This document shows positions 33,391-41,643 of a stretch of 64,000 bases of DNA, piece after piece. Within the stretch, counting starts at the first letter, position 1. Every line of letters begins with the position of its first letter. Below the pieces are notes generated by a model. It saw only the letters and a program-made list of their open reading frames with translations. It was not told the DNA's origin and ran no database searches. The DNA is from Inquilinus ginsengisoli_A (GTDB lineage: Bacteria; Pseudomonadota; Alphaproteobacteria; DSM-16000; Inquilinaceae): positions 310,001 through 374,000 of the forward strand of contig NZ_JAVDPW010000007.1 in NCBI RefSeq assembly GCF_031453975.1, given 5' to 3'. Position numbers and translations under genes: made by a program.

Positions 33391-34368
33391 CTAGCTGCGG
33401 GGCAGCGGCGCGTCGGGCTTCGCCGCCTTGCGCAGCACCGGCCAGGGAATGGTGCAGTCATACGACCCTTCGGCATAGGCGCCGATCTCATAGGCGTCGT
33501 AATGGATGGCGGCCCCGTCGCGGCGGAACTGCCACGACTCGATGGTCCGGATGCCGTCCCCCACGGCCTTGTCGGTCAGGTCGCCATCGACCGCATCGGC
33601 GTCCGCGCCGCGGCGGATCTTTTCCTGGCGCAACTGGGCACGGCAGAGATTGGTCAGGGCCGTGACGCCCTTGTCGTCGACCAGGTCGTCGGCCTTCAGC
33701 GCCCGCCCCAGCATCGGCGCGTAATTGGCGGCCGCCTGCACGCCCTGCCCATGCGCGCCGCCATGGTCGACGTAAATATCGAACAGCACCGATACCAGCT
33801 CGCCGCTGTCATAGGTGATGGTGTAGCCGGCGTCGTAGCTGTAGTGCGGATCATCGTCGACCGGGTCGTCGGCGGTCTTTGCTGCCGCCTGCAGCAGCGC
33901 GTCGAGCCCGGGCGCAGGGCCTGCCCCGGCCGCGAGCTGCGGCACGGCGATCGACACCTCGACCTTGTGCGCCGGCTCGATCCGCTCGCTGAAGCTCGGG
34001 CGGAAGGGCAGGGCGCCCGGGCCGGCATACTCCGCTTCGCCGGTCAGGAGGCGGTGGCGGGACTCGGTCTCCCGTGCCAGGCAGGCGCCGTCGATCCTGA
34101 CCGTTTCCTGGCTCCAGTCGCGGCAGCGCGCCTCACGCTGCTGCAGCCAGCTGCGCTGGTTGCGCAGCAGCACCTGGCCGTGGGCTTTGTCCATCCCGGC
34201 TTGCAGGGCGGCATAGGCGGCGCTCATGGCGTCATCGGCCCGCTTGGCCTCCGGCGTGGCGCAGATCGTGGTCTCGATCGGGGATTTCGCCTTGGCGCAA
34301 TCGAAGGCCAGGGCAGGGGCGGTGGTGCCGGCCAGCAGCAGGGCGGCGAGCAGAAGCGGGGCGCGCAT
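33391..34368 (-). CDS. exported LprI-N / DUF3298 two-domain protein
   Basis: The 325-residue product has a signal peptide (residues 1-21), an LprI-like N-terminal domain with conserved cysteines (FDCAKAKSPIETTICATPE, then a third pair near CRDW and GACL), and a C-terminal DUF3298/RsiV-like domain (DIYVDHGGAHGQG; TIESWQFRRDGAAIHYDAYEIGAYAEG). LprI-type domains inhibit lysozyme and RsiV binds lysozyme, so a role in sensing or resisting lysozyme is a reasonable inference. It is divergent from the MetF-like gene. Confidence 0.8.
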   Translation of the reverse strand: MRAPLLLAALLLAGTTAPALAFDCAKAKSPIETTICATPEAKRADDAMSAAYAALQAGMDKAHGQVLLRNQRSWLQQREARCRDWSQETVRIDGACLARETESRHRLLTGEAEYAGPGALPFRPSFSERIEPAHKVEVSIAVPQLAAGAGPAPGLDALLQAAAKTADDPVDDDPHYSYDAGYTITYDSGELVSVLFDIYVDHGGAHGQGVQAAANYAPMLGRALKADDLVDDKGVTALTNLCRAQLRQEKIRRGADADAVDGDLTDKAVGDGIRTIESWQFRRDGAAIHYDAYEIGAYAEGSYDCTIPWPVLRKAAKPDAPLPRS

Positions 34369-34446
34369 GCGGTCCTCCGGGCGTGGTGACCGGCCCAGGT
34401 CACCAGCCGACCATGTCGAAATTGGGGATGGCCGCCCGGCCGGACC

Positions 34447-34496
34447 TGTCGCAATCGCGCCGCGGTGTCGCCTTCCGGACAGTTCCGGTCGTCGCC
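34447..34496 (+). promoter_or_regulatory. GTCGC repeats in the MetF-like leader
   Basis: GTCGC occurs at 34448, 34467 and 34491, the first two as TGTCGC and 19 bp apart (TGTCGCAATCG ... GTGTCGCC). The fhs leader has a very similar arrangement at 39018-39045. Candidate regulator sites by resemblance only. Confidence 0.4.
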
Positions 34497-34574
34497 GATG
34501 CAGCAGGAAAGCCCCGTCATCACCATCTTCTATTCACGCGCCGGTGCTGGCGCCGTGCCCATGGAGGTCGGTGA

Positions 34575-35519
34575 ATGCTCGGGTTCAATCGGTCGACCGC
34601 GAAGATCGTCTCCCTGCCCACGCCGAAGACGGCGGTGGTCGATCTGTTCCGCGGCTTGTCGATCGAGACCGCCCCAGGCATCGCCGCCAAGACCGCCAGC
34701 TACGGCGCGCATCTGGCGCCCCAGACCCCCGTCTACATCACCATGCTGCCGGGCGCCGATCTCGGCGAGATCGTGCAGACCGCGGCGCGGCTGCGCGGCG
34801 AAGGCCTGGTGCCGGTGCCGCACATCGCCGCCCGCAGCCTGGCAAGCCACGCCCAGCTCGACGACCATCTGCGCCGCCTCGCCGGCGAAGCGGCGGTCGA
34901 CCAAGTGCTGGTGATCGGCGGCGGCGTCTCGACCCCCGCCGGCCCGTTCGACCGCAGCATGCAGGTGCTGGAGACCGGGCTGCTGCAGAAGCATGGCATC
35001 AAGACCATCGGCGTCGCCGGCCACCCCGAGGGCAGCAAGGACATCCCGGCCGACGAGATCGCCCGCGCCGTGGCCGAGAAGAACGCCTATGCCAAGGCGA
35101 CCGGCACGGCGATGTATATCGCCACCCAGTTCTGCTTCGACCCCGAGGCGATCATCGCCTGGGATCGCAGCCTGCGCCGCGCCGGCAACGAGCTGCCGAT
35201 CCATCTCGGCCTGGCCGGCCCGGCCAAGCTGAAGAGCCTGATCCACTATGCCGCGATGTGCGGCGTCGGCCCGTCGATCCGCTTCCTGACCCGCCAGGCG
35301 ATGAACATCGCCAAGCTGGCCTCGGTGTCGGTGCCGGACAAGCTGCTGGTCGAACTCGCCGACTACCGCACCAAGGAGGCCGATTGCGGCCTGGCCCAGC
35401 TGCACCTGTTCGCCTTCGGCGGGCTGGAGCGGTCGGCGCGCTGGGTCAAGGCGATGCAGGATGGCCGCTTCACCTTCGACGGCCGCGGCGGCTTCGCCAT
35501 GGACGAGTCGCTGGACTGA
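34575..35519 (+). CDS. methylenetetrahydrofolate reductase (MetF-like)
   Basis: The 314-residue protein resembles the MTHFR barrel: PVYITMLPGADLGEIVQTA, VPVPHIAARSLAS, VLVIGGGVSTPAGPFDRS, GHPEGSKDIP and FIATQ-like YIATQFCFDPEAI. The family reduces 5,10-methylene-THF to 5-methyl-THF with FAD. It is a shorter, divergent relative of MetF, often found with one-carbon or demethylation genes rather than methionine genes; fhs and soxBDAG follow within 10 kb. A GGAGGT site precedes the ATG, and a strong terminator follows. Confidence 0.85.
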   Translation: MLGFNRSTAKIVSLPTPKTAVVDLFRGLSIETAPGIAAKTASYGAHLAPQTPVYITMLPGADLGEIVQTAARLRGEGLVPVPHIAARSLASHAQLDDHLRRLAGEAAVDQVLVIGGGVSTPAGPFDRSMQVLETGLLQKHGIKTIGVAGHPEGSKDIPADEIARAVAEKNAYAKATGTAMYIATQFCFDPEAIIAWDRSLRRAGNELPIHLGLAGPAKLKSLIHYAAMCGVGPSIRFLTRQAMNIAKLASVSVPDKLLVELADYRTKEADCGLAQLHLFAFGGLERSARWVKAMQDGRFTFDGRGGFAMDESLD

Positions 35520-35544
35520 TCCGTCCCGTCCTTCCGGAACGAAG

Positions 35545-35576
35545 ACGGGCGCCCCTGGGGCGCCCGTTCTGTTTCT
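35545..35576 (+). terminator. intrinsic terminator after the MetF-like gene
   Basis: A perfect 10-bp stem ACGGGCGCCC/GGGCGCCCGT with a CTG loop, followed by TCTGTTTC, begins 26 bp after the stop codon. It is a typical GC-rich intrinsic terminator and isolates the gene from the IS element. Confidence 0.85.
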
Positions 35577-35628
35577 GTGTGGCTGGGCTAATGTCGCCGT
35601 CCCTACACTCTGTCATTGCCCGGCTTGA

Positions 35629-36893
35629 TGTATGGCCCGGGGAGATCCCTGACAGGTGTTCGGAGACATGACTGACACATAGTGCCGTGGCATTGGCTTC
35701 TGAGGAGGCGAGCCATGGCGTGGCAGGAGATGTCGGTCATGGAGCAGCGTCGGGAGTTTGTCCGGCTGGCGGGACAGGAAGGGGCGAACCGGCGGGAGTT
35801 GTGCCGTCGGTTCGGGATCAGCCCGGATGTGGGCTACAAGTGGCTGGGTCGCTGGCAGTCGGGCGATGCCGAGCTGGCGGACCGGTCGCGCCGGCCGCAT
35901 GAGAGCCCGGGGCGCAGCGCGGCGGCGACGGAAGCAGCGGTGCTGGCGGTGCGCGATGCGCATCCGGCCTGGGGCGCCCGCAAGATCGCGGCCTGCCTGA
36001 TCCGCGACGGGAGCAGGCCGCCGGCGATCTCGACCGTGCACGAGATCCTGCGCCGGCATGGCCGGATCGATCCTGAAGCCGCCGGCTCGGGCCAGCCCTT
36101 CCAACGCTTCGAGAAGGACGAGCCCAACCAGCTCTGGCAGATGGACTTCAAGGGCTGGGTGCCGCTGGTCGGGGGCCAGCGGTGCCATCCCCTGACCATG
36201 CTCGACGACCATTCGCGCTATGCGCCCAGCCTGCAGGCCTGCGCCGATGAGCAAAGCCGGACCGTGCAGGGCCATCTGCGGGCGGCCTTCCGCCGCCACG
36301 GCCTGCCGCAGGCGATCTTCGTCGACAACGGCTCCCCTTGGGGCGACGCCTCGGGAGAGCGCTGGACCCGGCTCGGCGTCTGGCTGCTCAAGCTCGGCGT
36401 CCGGGTCCTGCACAGCCGGCCCTATCACCCGCAGAGCCGGGGCAAGATCGAGCGCTTCCACCGCACCCTCGCCGCCGAGGTCTTCGCCCTCGAAGCCTTC
36501 TCCAACCTCGCCGCGGTCCAGCGCGCCTTCGATCGCTGGCGCGAGGTCTACAACTGGCAGCGCCCCCACCAGGCGCTCGATCATCGGGTCCCGGGCAGCC
36601 GCTACCGCTCCAGCCCCCGCGCCATGCCCAGGCACCTGCCCGAGGTCGAGTACGACAGCCACGACATCGTCCGCACCGTCGGCACCACTAAGGCTTATGT
36701 CAGCTTCCGCGGCCGGCCCTGGAAAGTGCCGCAGGCCTTCCGGGGCGAGCGCGTCGCCATCCGACCACTCACCACCGATGGCCACTTCGGCGTCTTCTTC
36801 GCCAGCCACCTCATCGCCACCATCGACTTGACCAACACCAAACCTGTCAGCCATGTCTCCGAACAGGTGTCCGCCATGTCACCGGGCTGAACA
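35629..36893 (+). mobile_element. IS481-family insertion sequence, intact, 1265 bp
   Basis: The ends are 49-bp inverted repeats matching at 38 of 49 positions without gaps, each beginning TGT and sharing the inner block TGTTCGGAGACATG. The element is flanked by a 5-bp direct repeat CTTGA (35624-35628 and 36894-36898). It holds one transposase gene whose stop codon lies in the right repeat. TGT ends and a short duplication are typical of IS481. All parts look intact. Confidence 0.92.
35715..36890 (+). CDS. IS481 family transposase
   Basis: The 391-residue protein has an N-terminal helix-turn-helix (REFVRLAGQEGANRRELCRR, FGISPDVGYKWLGRW), a linker, and an rve integrase core with the acidic triad D144 (WQMDFKG), D204 (FVDNGSPWG) and E246 (HPQSRGKIERFH). 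A C-terminal beta-rich tail follows. GAGGAGG precedes the ATG. All catalytic residues are present and there is no frameshift, so it may be active. Confidence 0.95.
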   Translation: MAWQEMSVMEQRREFVRLAGQEGANRRELCRRFGISPDVGYKWLGRWQSGDAELADRSRRPHESPGRSAAATEAAVLAVRDAHPAWGARKIAACLIRDGSRPPAISTVHEILRRHGRIDPEAAGSGQPFQRFEKDEPNQLWQMDFKGWVPLVGGQRCHPLTMLDDHSRYAPSLQACADEQSRTVQGHLRAAFRRHGLPQAIFVDNGSPWGDASGERWTRLGVWLLKLGVRVLHSRPYHPQSRGKIERFHRTLAAEVFALEAFSNLAAVQRAFDRWREVYNWQRPHQALDHRVPGSRYRSSPRAMPRHLPEVEYDSHDIVRTVGTTKAYVSFRGRPWKVPQAFRGERVAIRPLTTDGHFGVFFASHLIATIDLTNTKPVSHVSEQVSAMSPG

Positions 36894-37016
36894 CTTGACC
36901 GGGCAATCCAGGGGCCACCAAAAGCCGCTCTGGCCGCCCCTGGATGCCACGGTCAAGCCGTGGCATGACAGAGTAAGAGCTGAGTTTCGGTCGAACTGAG
37001 CGTCGCTCAACCCAAC

Positions 37017-37664
37017 CTAAGCGGCGATGGCTTCGGCCAGGATCTCGCCCAGGGGCGGCACGGCATGCGCCAGCTCGGCGATCACGGCGCGGGTGACGCG
37101 CTGCAGCTCCGGGATCTCGAAGATCACCGGCACGCCGCCATGCTTCTCGATCGCGGCGCGGTTGCCGCCGTTCAGCGGGCCGTTCATCACCACCCCGGCG
37201 ATCGGGATCTTGCGGGCGCGCAGCGCCTCGATCGTCAGCAGGGTGTGGTTGATCGTGCCGCGGGCGCTGCGCGCCACCACGATGGTGGGGTAGCGCCACA
37301 CCGACAGCAGGTCGACCGCCAGGGTCGAGCAGTCCAGCGGCACCATCAGCCCGCCGCCCGGGCCTTCGATCAGCAGCGGCCGGGTCGAGAACGGCGGCAC
37401 GATCGCGGCCGGGTCGATCTCGCTCTCCTCCAGCGCGGCGGCGGCCACGGGGGCCAGCGGCGCCTGGAAGGAATAGCGCGGCGCCTGCAGCCGGTCGGCG
37501 GACATGCCGGTCAGCGCGGCGATGGTCGCGGTGTCTCCCGGCTCCTCGGCCAGGCCGGTCTGCACCGGCTTCCAGTAATCCGCGTCCCAGGCGACGGCCA
37601 GGCAGGCGCAGGCGAGGGTCTTGCCGACATCGGTGTCGGTGCCGGTCACAAAGAATCTTGTCAT
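37017..37664 (-). CDS. bioD: dethiobiotin synthase
   Basis: The 215-residue enzyme closes the ureido ring of biotin precursor with ATP and CO2. The P-loop GTDTDVGKT is at residues 8-16, followed by YWKPVQTGL, and LIEGPGGGLMVPL is the Mg/phosphate segment. No other biotin gene is adjacent; the start codon overlaps the stop of a 48-codon open frame (ATGA). Its own downstream side is the IS-bearing repeat element. Confidence 0.92.
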   Translation of the reverse strand: MTRFFVTGTDTDVGKTLACACLAVAWDADYWKPVQTGLAEEPGDTATIAALTGMSADRLQAPRYSFQAPLAPVAAAALEESEIDPAAIVPPFSTRPLLIEGPGGGLMVPLDCSTLAVDLLSVWRYPTIVVARSARGTINHTLLTIEALRARKIPIAGVVMNGPLNGGNRAAIEKHGGVPVIFEIPELQRVTRAVIAELAHAVPPLGEILAEAIAA

Positions 37665-37807
37665 GGGGTGCTGCAGGTCTCGACGACGGGGCGGGCGGCG
37701 GCCAGAAAGGCCTGCCAGGTCCGGTCTACGGGCATTCGGGTCCGGGATGCCGTTACGCGAAGCCACGGACTATGCACAGAACCATCCTCCGATGCGAGTC
37801 CCCTCAT
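37661..37807 (-). CDS. possible 48-aa ORF coupled to bioD
   Basis: An ATG at 37807 opens a 48-codon frame whose TGA overlaps the bioD ATG. The C-terminal part RTWQAFLAAARPVVET looks protein-like and could be the remnant of a lost upstream biotin gene, or a leader peptide giving translational coupling. There is no clear ribosome binding site and no family resemblance, so it may be chance. Confidence 0.3.
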   Translation of the reverse strand: MRGLASEDGSVHSPWLRVTASRTRMPVDRTWQAFLAAARPVVETCSTP

Positions 37808-37837
37808 GACGCAGCGCAGCAAAGCTGGGCTGCGTCG

Positions 37838-38875
37838 TCAAGCGGGGATCTTCTGGCGCACCGGCCGTTCCGGCATCGGCACCCCGCGCAGGATGGCGTT
37901 CGCCCGCTCCTCGCGCGGCGACCGGCCATAGAGCTGGCGGTAGCATTTCGAGAAATGCGACGCCGAGACGAAGCCGCAGGCCAGGGCCAGATCGACGATC
38001 GGCAGGTCGCTCTGGTTGATCAGGTGCTGCGCCCGTTCCAGCCGCAGCTCGAGGTAGTAATGCGCCGGGCTGTGGCCCAGCTGCTTGCGGAACAGCCGCT
38101 CCAGCTGGCGGCGCGACAGCCCGACATGGGCGGCCAGCTCCTCCTGCGGCAGCGGTTCGGCGATGTTCGCCTCCATCAGCTCGATCGCCGAGACCAGCTT
38201 CGGGTTGTGCACGCCGAGCCGGGCGCGCAGCGGCAGGCGCTGGCGGTCGTGCGGGCTGCGGATGCGGTCGACCAGGCACTGCTCGGACACCTTGGTGGCG
38301 AGGTCGCGGCCCTGCCGCAATGCGATCAGGTGCAGCATCATGTCGATCGCCGCGGTGCCGCCGGAGCAGGTGAAGCGGTTGCGGTCGACCTCGAACAGGT
38401 CGCTCGACACCGGGATCTCGGGGAAGGTCTCGGCGAAGCCGGGCAGGTTCTCCCAATGGATGGCGCAGCGGTGGCCGCCCAGCAGGCCGGCGCGGGCCAG
38501 CAGGTGCGAGCCGGTGCACAGCGCGCCGATGCCGACGCCCTGGCGCTCGGCCCGGCGCAGCCAGGCGAAGACCTCGTCGTCGCGGTAGCGCTCGATGCCC
38601 AGGCCGGAGCAGGCGAAGATCATGTCGAGCGGCTTGGAGATACCGGACTGGCGGCTCAGCTCGGCCAGCGCGGTGTCGACGCCGACGCTGATGCCGTTGC
38701 TGGCCTTGACCGGCTGCCCGTCCTTGGACAGCACGATCCAGCGGTACAGCGTCTTGTCGGCCATGCGGTTCGCGATGCGCAGCGGTTCGACCGCCGAGGT
38801 GAAGGCGATCATCGAGAACTGCGGAATCAGCAGGAACCCGATGGTCTCGGTGTCGAACCCTGAATCCTGGCCCAT
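37838..38875 (-). CDS. GlxA/GbdR-type AraC regulator (DJ-1/PfpI N-terminal domain)
   Basis: The 345-residue protein has an N-terminal amidotransferase-like domain (residues 8-190: IGFLLIPQFSMIAFTSAVEPLRIANRMA, IFACSGLGIERY, GALCTGSHLLARAGLL, TCSGGTAAIDMML) and a C-terminal AraC domain (ELAAHVGLSRRQLERLFRKQLG, CGFVSASHFSKCYRQLYG). This is the layout of GbdR/CdhR-type activators of glycine betaine, dimethylglycine and carnitine breakdown. Its position beside fhs and soxBDAG supports a role in methylated-glycine catabolism. Start chosen by GAGGGACC before the ATG at 38875; divergent from fhs. Confidence 0.87.
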   Translation of the reverse strand: MGQDSGFDTETIGFLLIPQFSMIAFTSAVEPLRIANRMADKTLYRWIVLSKDGQPVKASNGISVGVDTALAELSRQSGISKPLDMIFACSGLGIERYRDDEVFAWLRRAERQGVGIGALCTGSHLLARAGLLGGHRCAIHWENLPGFAETFPEIPVSSDLFEVDRNRFTCSGGTAAIDMMLHLIALRQGRDLATKVSEQCLVDRIRSPHDRQRLPLRARLGVHNPKLVSAIELMEANIAEPLPQEELAAHVGLSRRQLERLFRKQLGHSPAHYYLELRLERAQHLINQSDLPIVDLALACGFVSASHFSKCYRQLYGRSPREERANAILRGVPMPERPVRQKIPA

Positions 38876-39017
38876 TGGTCCCTCTGCCTCCCGGCGGCGT
38901 TTGCGCCTGCCTGCCGAATCGGTAGCACGGGTCGCAAATTCGACAAAGAGGCTACATGCGACGGGCTGGATGGGGGCGGACAGCGGAAACGCATGGCTCG
39001 CGGCCCGATCCGCGGGG

Positions 39018-39045
39018 TGTCGCATCGGGGTCGCGCAATGTCGCC
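39018..39045 (+). promoter_or_regulatory. phased GTCGC repeats in the fhs leader
   Basis: GTCGC occurs at 39019, 39030 and 39040, about one helical turn apart, with further GTCGC/GCGAC copies at 38931, 38958 and 39074. The outer two read TGTCGC. The region lies between the divergent GbdR-type gene and fhs, so it is a candidate binding site for that regulator. Confidence 0.45.
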
Positions 39046-39111
39046 GCAGACGGGGCCGCCTTCGGGATGCTATGCGACGATGGCTCAAAACGCTGGCTTG
39101 GGGGCAGATTC

Positions 39112-40788
39112 ATGTCGGTACCGTCGGATATCGAGGTCGCGCGCGCCGCGAAGATGCGGCCGGTGGTCGAGATCGGGGCGAAGCTCGGGATCCCGGCCGA
39201 TGCGCTCTACAGTTACGGCCCGAACATCGCCAAGCTGGCCTCCGGCTTCGTCGACGGGCTCGGGGACCGGCCCGACGGCAAGCTGATCCTGGTCACCGCC
39301 ATCACCCCGACGCCGGCGGGCGAGGGCAAGACCACCACCACCGTCGGCCTCGGCGACGGGCTGAACCGGATCGGCAAGAAGGCGGCGATCTGCCTGCGCG
39401 AGCCCTCGCTGGGGCCCTGCTTCGGGGTCAAGGGCGGCGCCGCCGGCGGCGGCTATGCCCAGGTGGTGCCGATGGAGCAGATCAACCTGCACTTCACCGG
39501 CGACTTCCACGCCATCGGCAGCGCCCACAACCTGCTGTCGGCCCTGCTCGACAACCACATCTACTGGGGCAACGCGCTCGACATCGACACCCGCCGGGTC
39601 ACCTGGCGGCGGGTGATGGACATGAACGACCGGGCGCTGCGCGGCATCGTCACCAGCCTGGGCGGCGCCGCCAACGGCTTCCCGCGCGAGGACGGGTTCG
39701 ACATCACCGTGGCGTCGGAGGTGATGGCGATCTTCTGCCTGGCGAAGGACCTGAAGGACCTGGAGGCGCGGCTGGGCCGCATCATCGTCGGCCACACCCG
39801 CAGCCGCAAGCCGGTCACGGCCAAGGACCTGAAGGCGGACGGGCCGATGACCGTGCTGCTGAAGGACGCGTTCATGCCCAACCTGGTGCAGACGCTGGAG
39901 AACAACCCGGCCTTCGTCCATGGCGGCCCCTTCGCCAACATCGCCCATGGCTGCAACTCGGTGATGGCGACCAAGACGGCGCTGAAGCTGGCCGACTACG
40001 TCGTCACCGAGGCCGGCTTCGGCGCCGATCTCGGGGCCGAGAAGTTCTTCGACATCAAGTGCCGCAAGGCCGGCCTGAAGCCGGTGGCGGCGGTGATCGT
40101 CGCCACCGTCCGCGCCCTGAAGATGCATGGCGGCGTGGCGAAGGAGGATCTGGGGCGCGAGAACGTCGCGGCGCTGAAGAAGGGCCTGGCCAATCTCGGC
40201 CGCCACATCCGCAATGTCGGCCAGTTCGGGGTGCAGGCGGTGGTGGCGATCAACCGCTTCGTCGCCGACGCCGAGGCCGAGCTGCAGGCGGTCGGCGACT
40301 ATTGCGCCGAACATGGCGTCGAAGCGCAGGTCTGCACCCATTGGGCCGACGGCGGCGCTGGTGCCGAGGATCTGGCGCGCAAGGTGGTGGCCCTGGCCGA
40401 TGGCGGCCATTCGCAGTTCCGCACCCTGTACGACGACGACGTGCCGCTGTGGGAGAAGATGCGGACCATCGCGACCTCGATCTACGGCGCCGACGACGTC
40501 ATCGCCGACAAGCAGGTGCGCGACCAGTTCGTCCAGTACCAGAAGGGCGGCTACGGCCATTTCCCGATCTGCGTCGCCAAGACCCAGTACAGCTTCTCCA
40601 CCGACCCGGCGCTGAAGGGGGCGCCGTCGCACCATGTCGTGCCGGTGCGCGAGCTGCGGCTGTCGGCCGGGGCGGAGTTCCTGGTCGCGGTCTGCGGCGA
40701 CATCATGACCATGCCCGGCCTGCCCAAGGTGCCCGCCGCCAACGCCATCCGGCTGGACAGCGACGGCCAGGTGGAAGGGTTATTCTAG
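39112..40788 (+). CDS. fhs: formate-tetrahydrofolate ligase
   Basis: The 558-residue enzyme joins formate to tetrahydrofolate with ATP to give 10-formyl-THF, or runs in reverse. Signatures: TPTPAGEGKTTTTVGL (P-loop, about 66-80), REPSLGPCFGVKGGAAGGGYAQV, and the folate-site segment FHGG-like VHGGPFANIAHGCNSV. Length is normal. Together with sarcosine oxidase, which yields methylene-THF, it can balance one-carbon units. Start at 39112 fits homologues; the gene is divergent from the GbdR-type regulator. Confidence 0.96.
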   Translation: MSVPSDIEVARAAKMRPVVEIGAKLGIPADALYSYGPNIAKLASGFVDGLGDRPDGKLILVTAITPTPAGEGKTTTTVGLGDGLNRIGKKAAICLREPSLGPCFGVKGGAAGGGYAQVVPMEQINLHFTGDFHAIGSAHNLLSALLDNHIYWGNALDIDTRRVTWRRVMDMNDRALRGIVTSLGGAANGFPREDGFDITVASEVMAIFCLAKDLKDLEARLGRIIVGHTRSRKPVTAKDLKADGPMTVLLKDAFMPNLVQTLENNPAFVHGGPFANIAHGCNSVMATKTALKLADYVVTEAGFGADLGAEKFFDIKCRKAGLKPVAAVIVATVRALKMHGGVAKEDLGRENVAALKKGLANLGRHIRNVGQFGVQAVVAINRFVADAEAELQAVGDYCAEHGVEAQVCTHWADGGAGAEDLARKVVALADGGHSQFRTLYDDDVPLWEKMRTIATSIYGADDVIADKQVRDQFVQYQKGGYGHFPICVAKTQYSFSTDPALKGAPSHHVVPVRELRLSAGAEFLVAVCGDIMTMPGLPKVPAANAIRLDSDGQVEGLF

Positions 40789-40883
40789 GGCGCATTCCGG
40801 CCCCGCACGGCTGACGCACCCCTTCGGCGTTTGACCCGGCGGCGGCCGGGCGGGGACAATGCGGCAGACACAAGGGAAGACCG

Positions 40884-41450
40884 ATGCTGCTGCACCCCGA
40901 CCGCCATCTCACCGTCTGCGGGCTCGACGAGATCGCCGGCTTCAGCGCCGCCGGCGTCACCCATGTGCTGTCGATCGCCGATCCCGGCACCCCGGCCGAG
41001 ACCTATTTCGACGGCTTCGCGGCGCATCGCCGGCTGGACCTGCGCTTCCACGACATCATCGACGAGCTGCCGGGCCACGTCTTCCCGACGCCGGACCATG
41101 TCGCCTCGATCCTCGAATTCGGCGAGGCGATGGCGGCCGAGGGCGAAAGCCTGCGGCACCTGCTGGTGCATTGCCACATGGGCGTGTCGCGCTCGACCGC
41201 GGCGATGCTGATGCTGATCGCCCAGCGCCATCCCGGCGAGGAGGAGAAGGCGGTGGCGCGGCTGGCCGCGATCCGGCCCCAGGCCTGGCCGAACACGGTG
41301 ATGATCGACTACGCCGAGGCCCAGCTCGGCACCCAGGGCCGGCTGCGCGAGGCGCTGCGCCCGCAATACCGCCGCGTCGCGGTCGAGCAGCCGGAGCTGA
41401 TGGCGCTGCTGCGCCGGGTCGGCCGCACCCGCGAGATCCCGACCGACTGA
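40884..41450 (+). CDS. dual-specificity/tyrosine phosphatase-like protein
   Basis: The 188-residue protein contains the cysteine phosphatase loop HCHMGVSRST at 96-105, with nucleophile Cys97 and Arg103, and preceding Asp residues (HDIIDELPG) that could supply the general acid. The fold resembles small bacterial DSP-like phosphatases. It sits between fhs and soxB on the same strand, an unexpected place; a regulatory or phosphometabolite role is possible but unknown. Confidence 0.83.
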   Translation: MLLHPDRHLTVCGLDEIAGFSAAGVTHVLSIADPGTPAETYFDGFAAHRRLDLRFHDIIDELPGHVFPTPDHVASILEFGEAMAAEGESLRHLLVHCHMGVSRSTAAMLMLIAQRHPGEEEKAVARLAAIRPQAWPNTVMIDYAEAQLGTQGRLREALRPQYRRVAVEQPELMALLRRVGRTREIPTD

Positions 41451-41556
41451 GGCCGCCGCCTCGCTTCTTTGCGACATCGCCGCACCGGCCGGCCGGCGCC
41501 GGCGGTCCCAGCCGGGCCGCGGGCCGCGGGCCGCCCGCCGCCGGCCTTGGCGCAGG

Positions 41557-41589
41557 GCGACGCCTCGATGTCGCGCCTAAGCTCGCGAC
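41557..41589. promoter_or_regulatory. GTCGC/GCGAC cluster in the soxB leader
   Basis: GCGAC at 41557, GTCGC at 41570 and GCGAC at 41585 lie 55-87 bp upstream of soxB, with another GCGAC at 41471. GCGACATCG (41471-41479) and CGATGTCGC (41566-41574) form a perfect distant inverted repeat. Candidate sites for the GbdR-type regulator. Confidence 0.4.
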
Positions 41590-41643
41590 CGGCGGCCCGC
41601 TTCTGCACGATGCCCACGCTCTCCCCGGACCGGCCACGGATCG

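Larger units (their letters stand above)
35607..36974. repeat. intergenic palindromic element split by an IS
   Basis: Without the insertion this is a 98-bp element bounded by ACTCTGTCAT and ATGACAGAGT. It contains a hairpin ATTGCCCGG-CTTGA-CCGGGCAAT (now split), a central stem ATCCAGGGGC/GCCCCTGGAT (36906-36945) and a second hairpin TGCCACGG-TCAAG-CCGTGGCA. The loop of one hairpin is the reverse complement of the other. This is a REP/BIME-like design. Confidence 0.8.
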
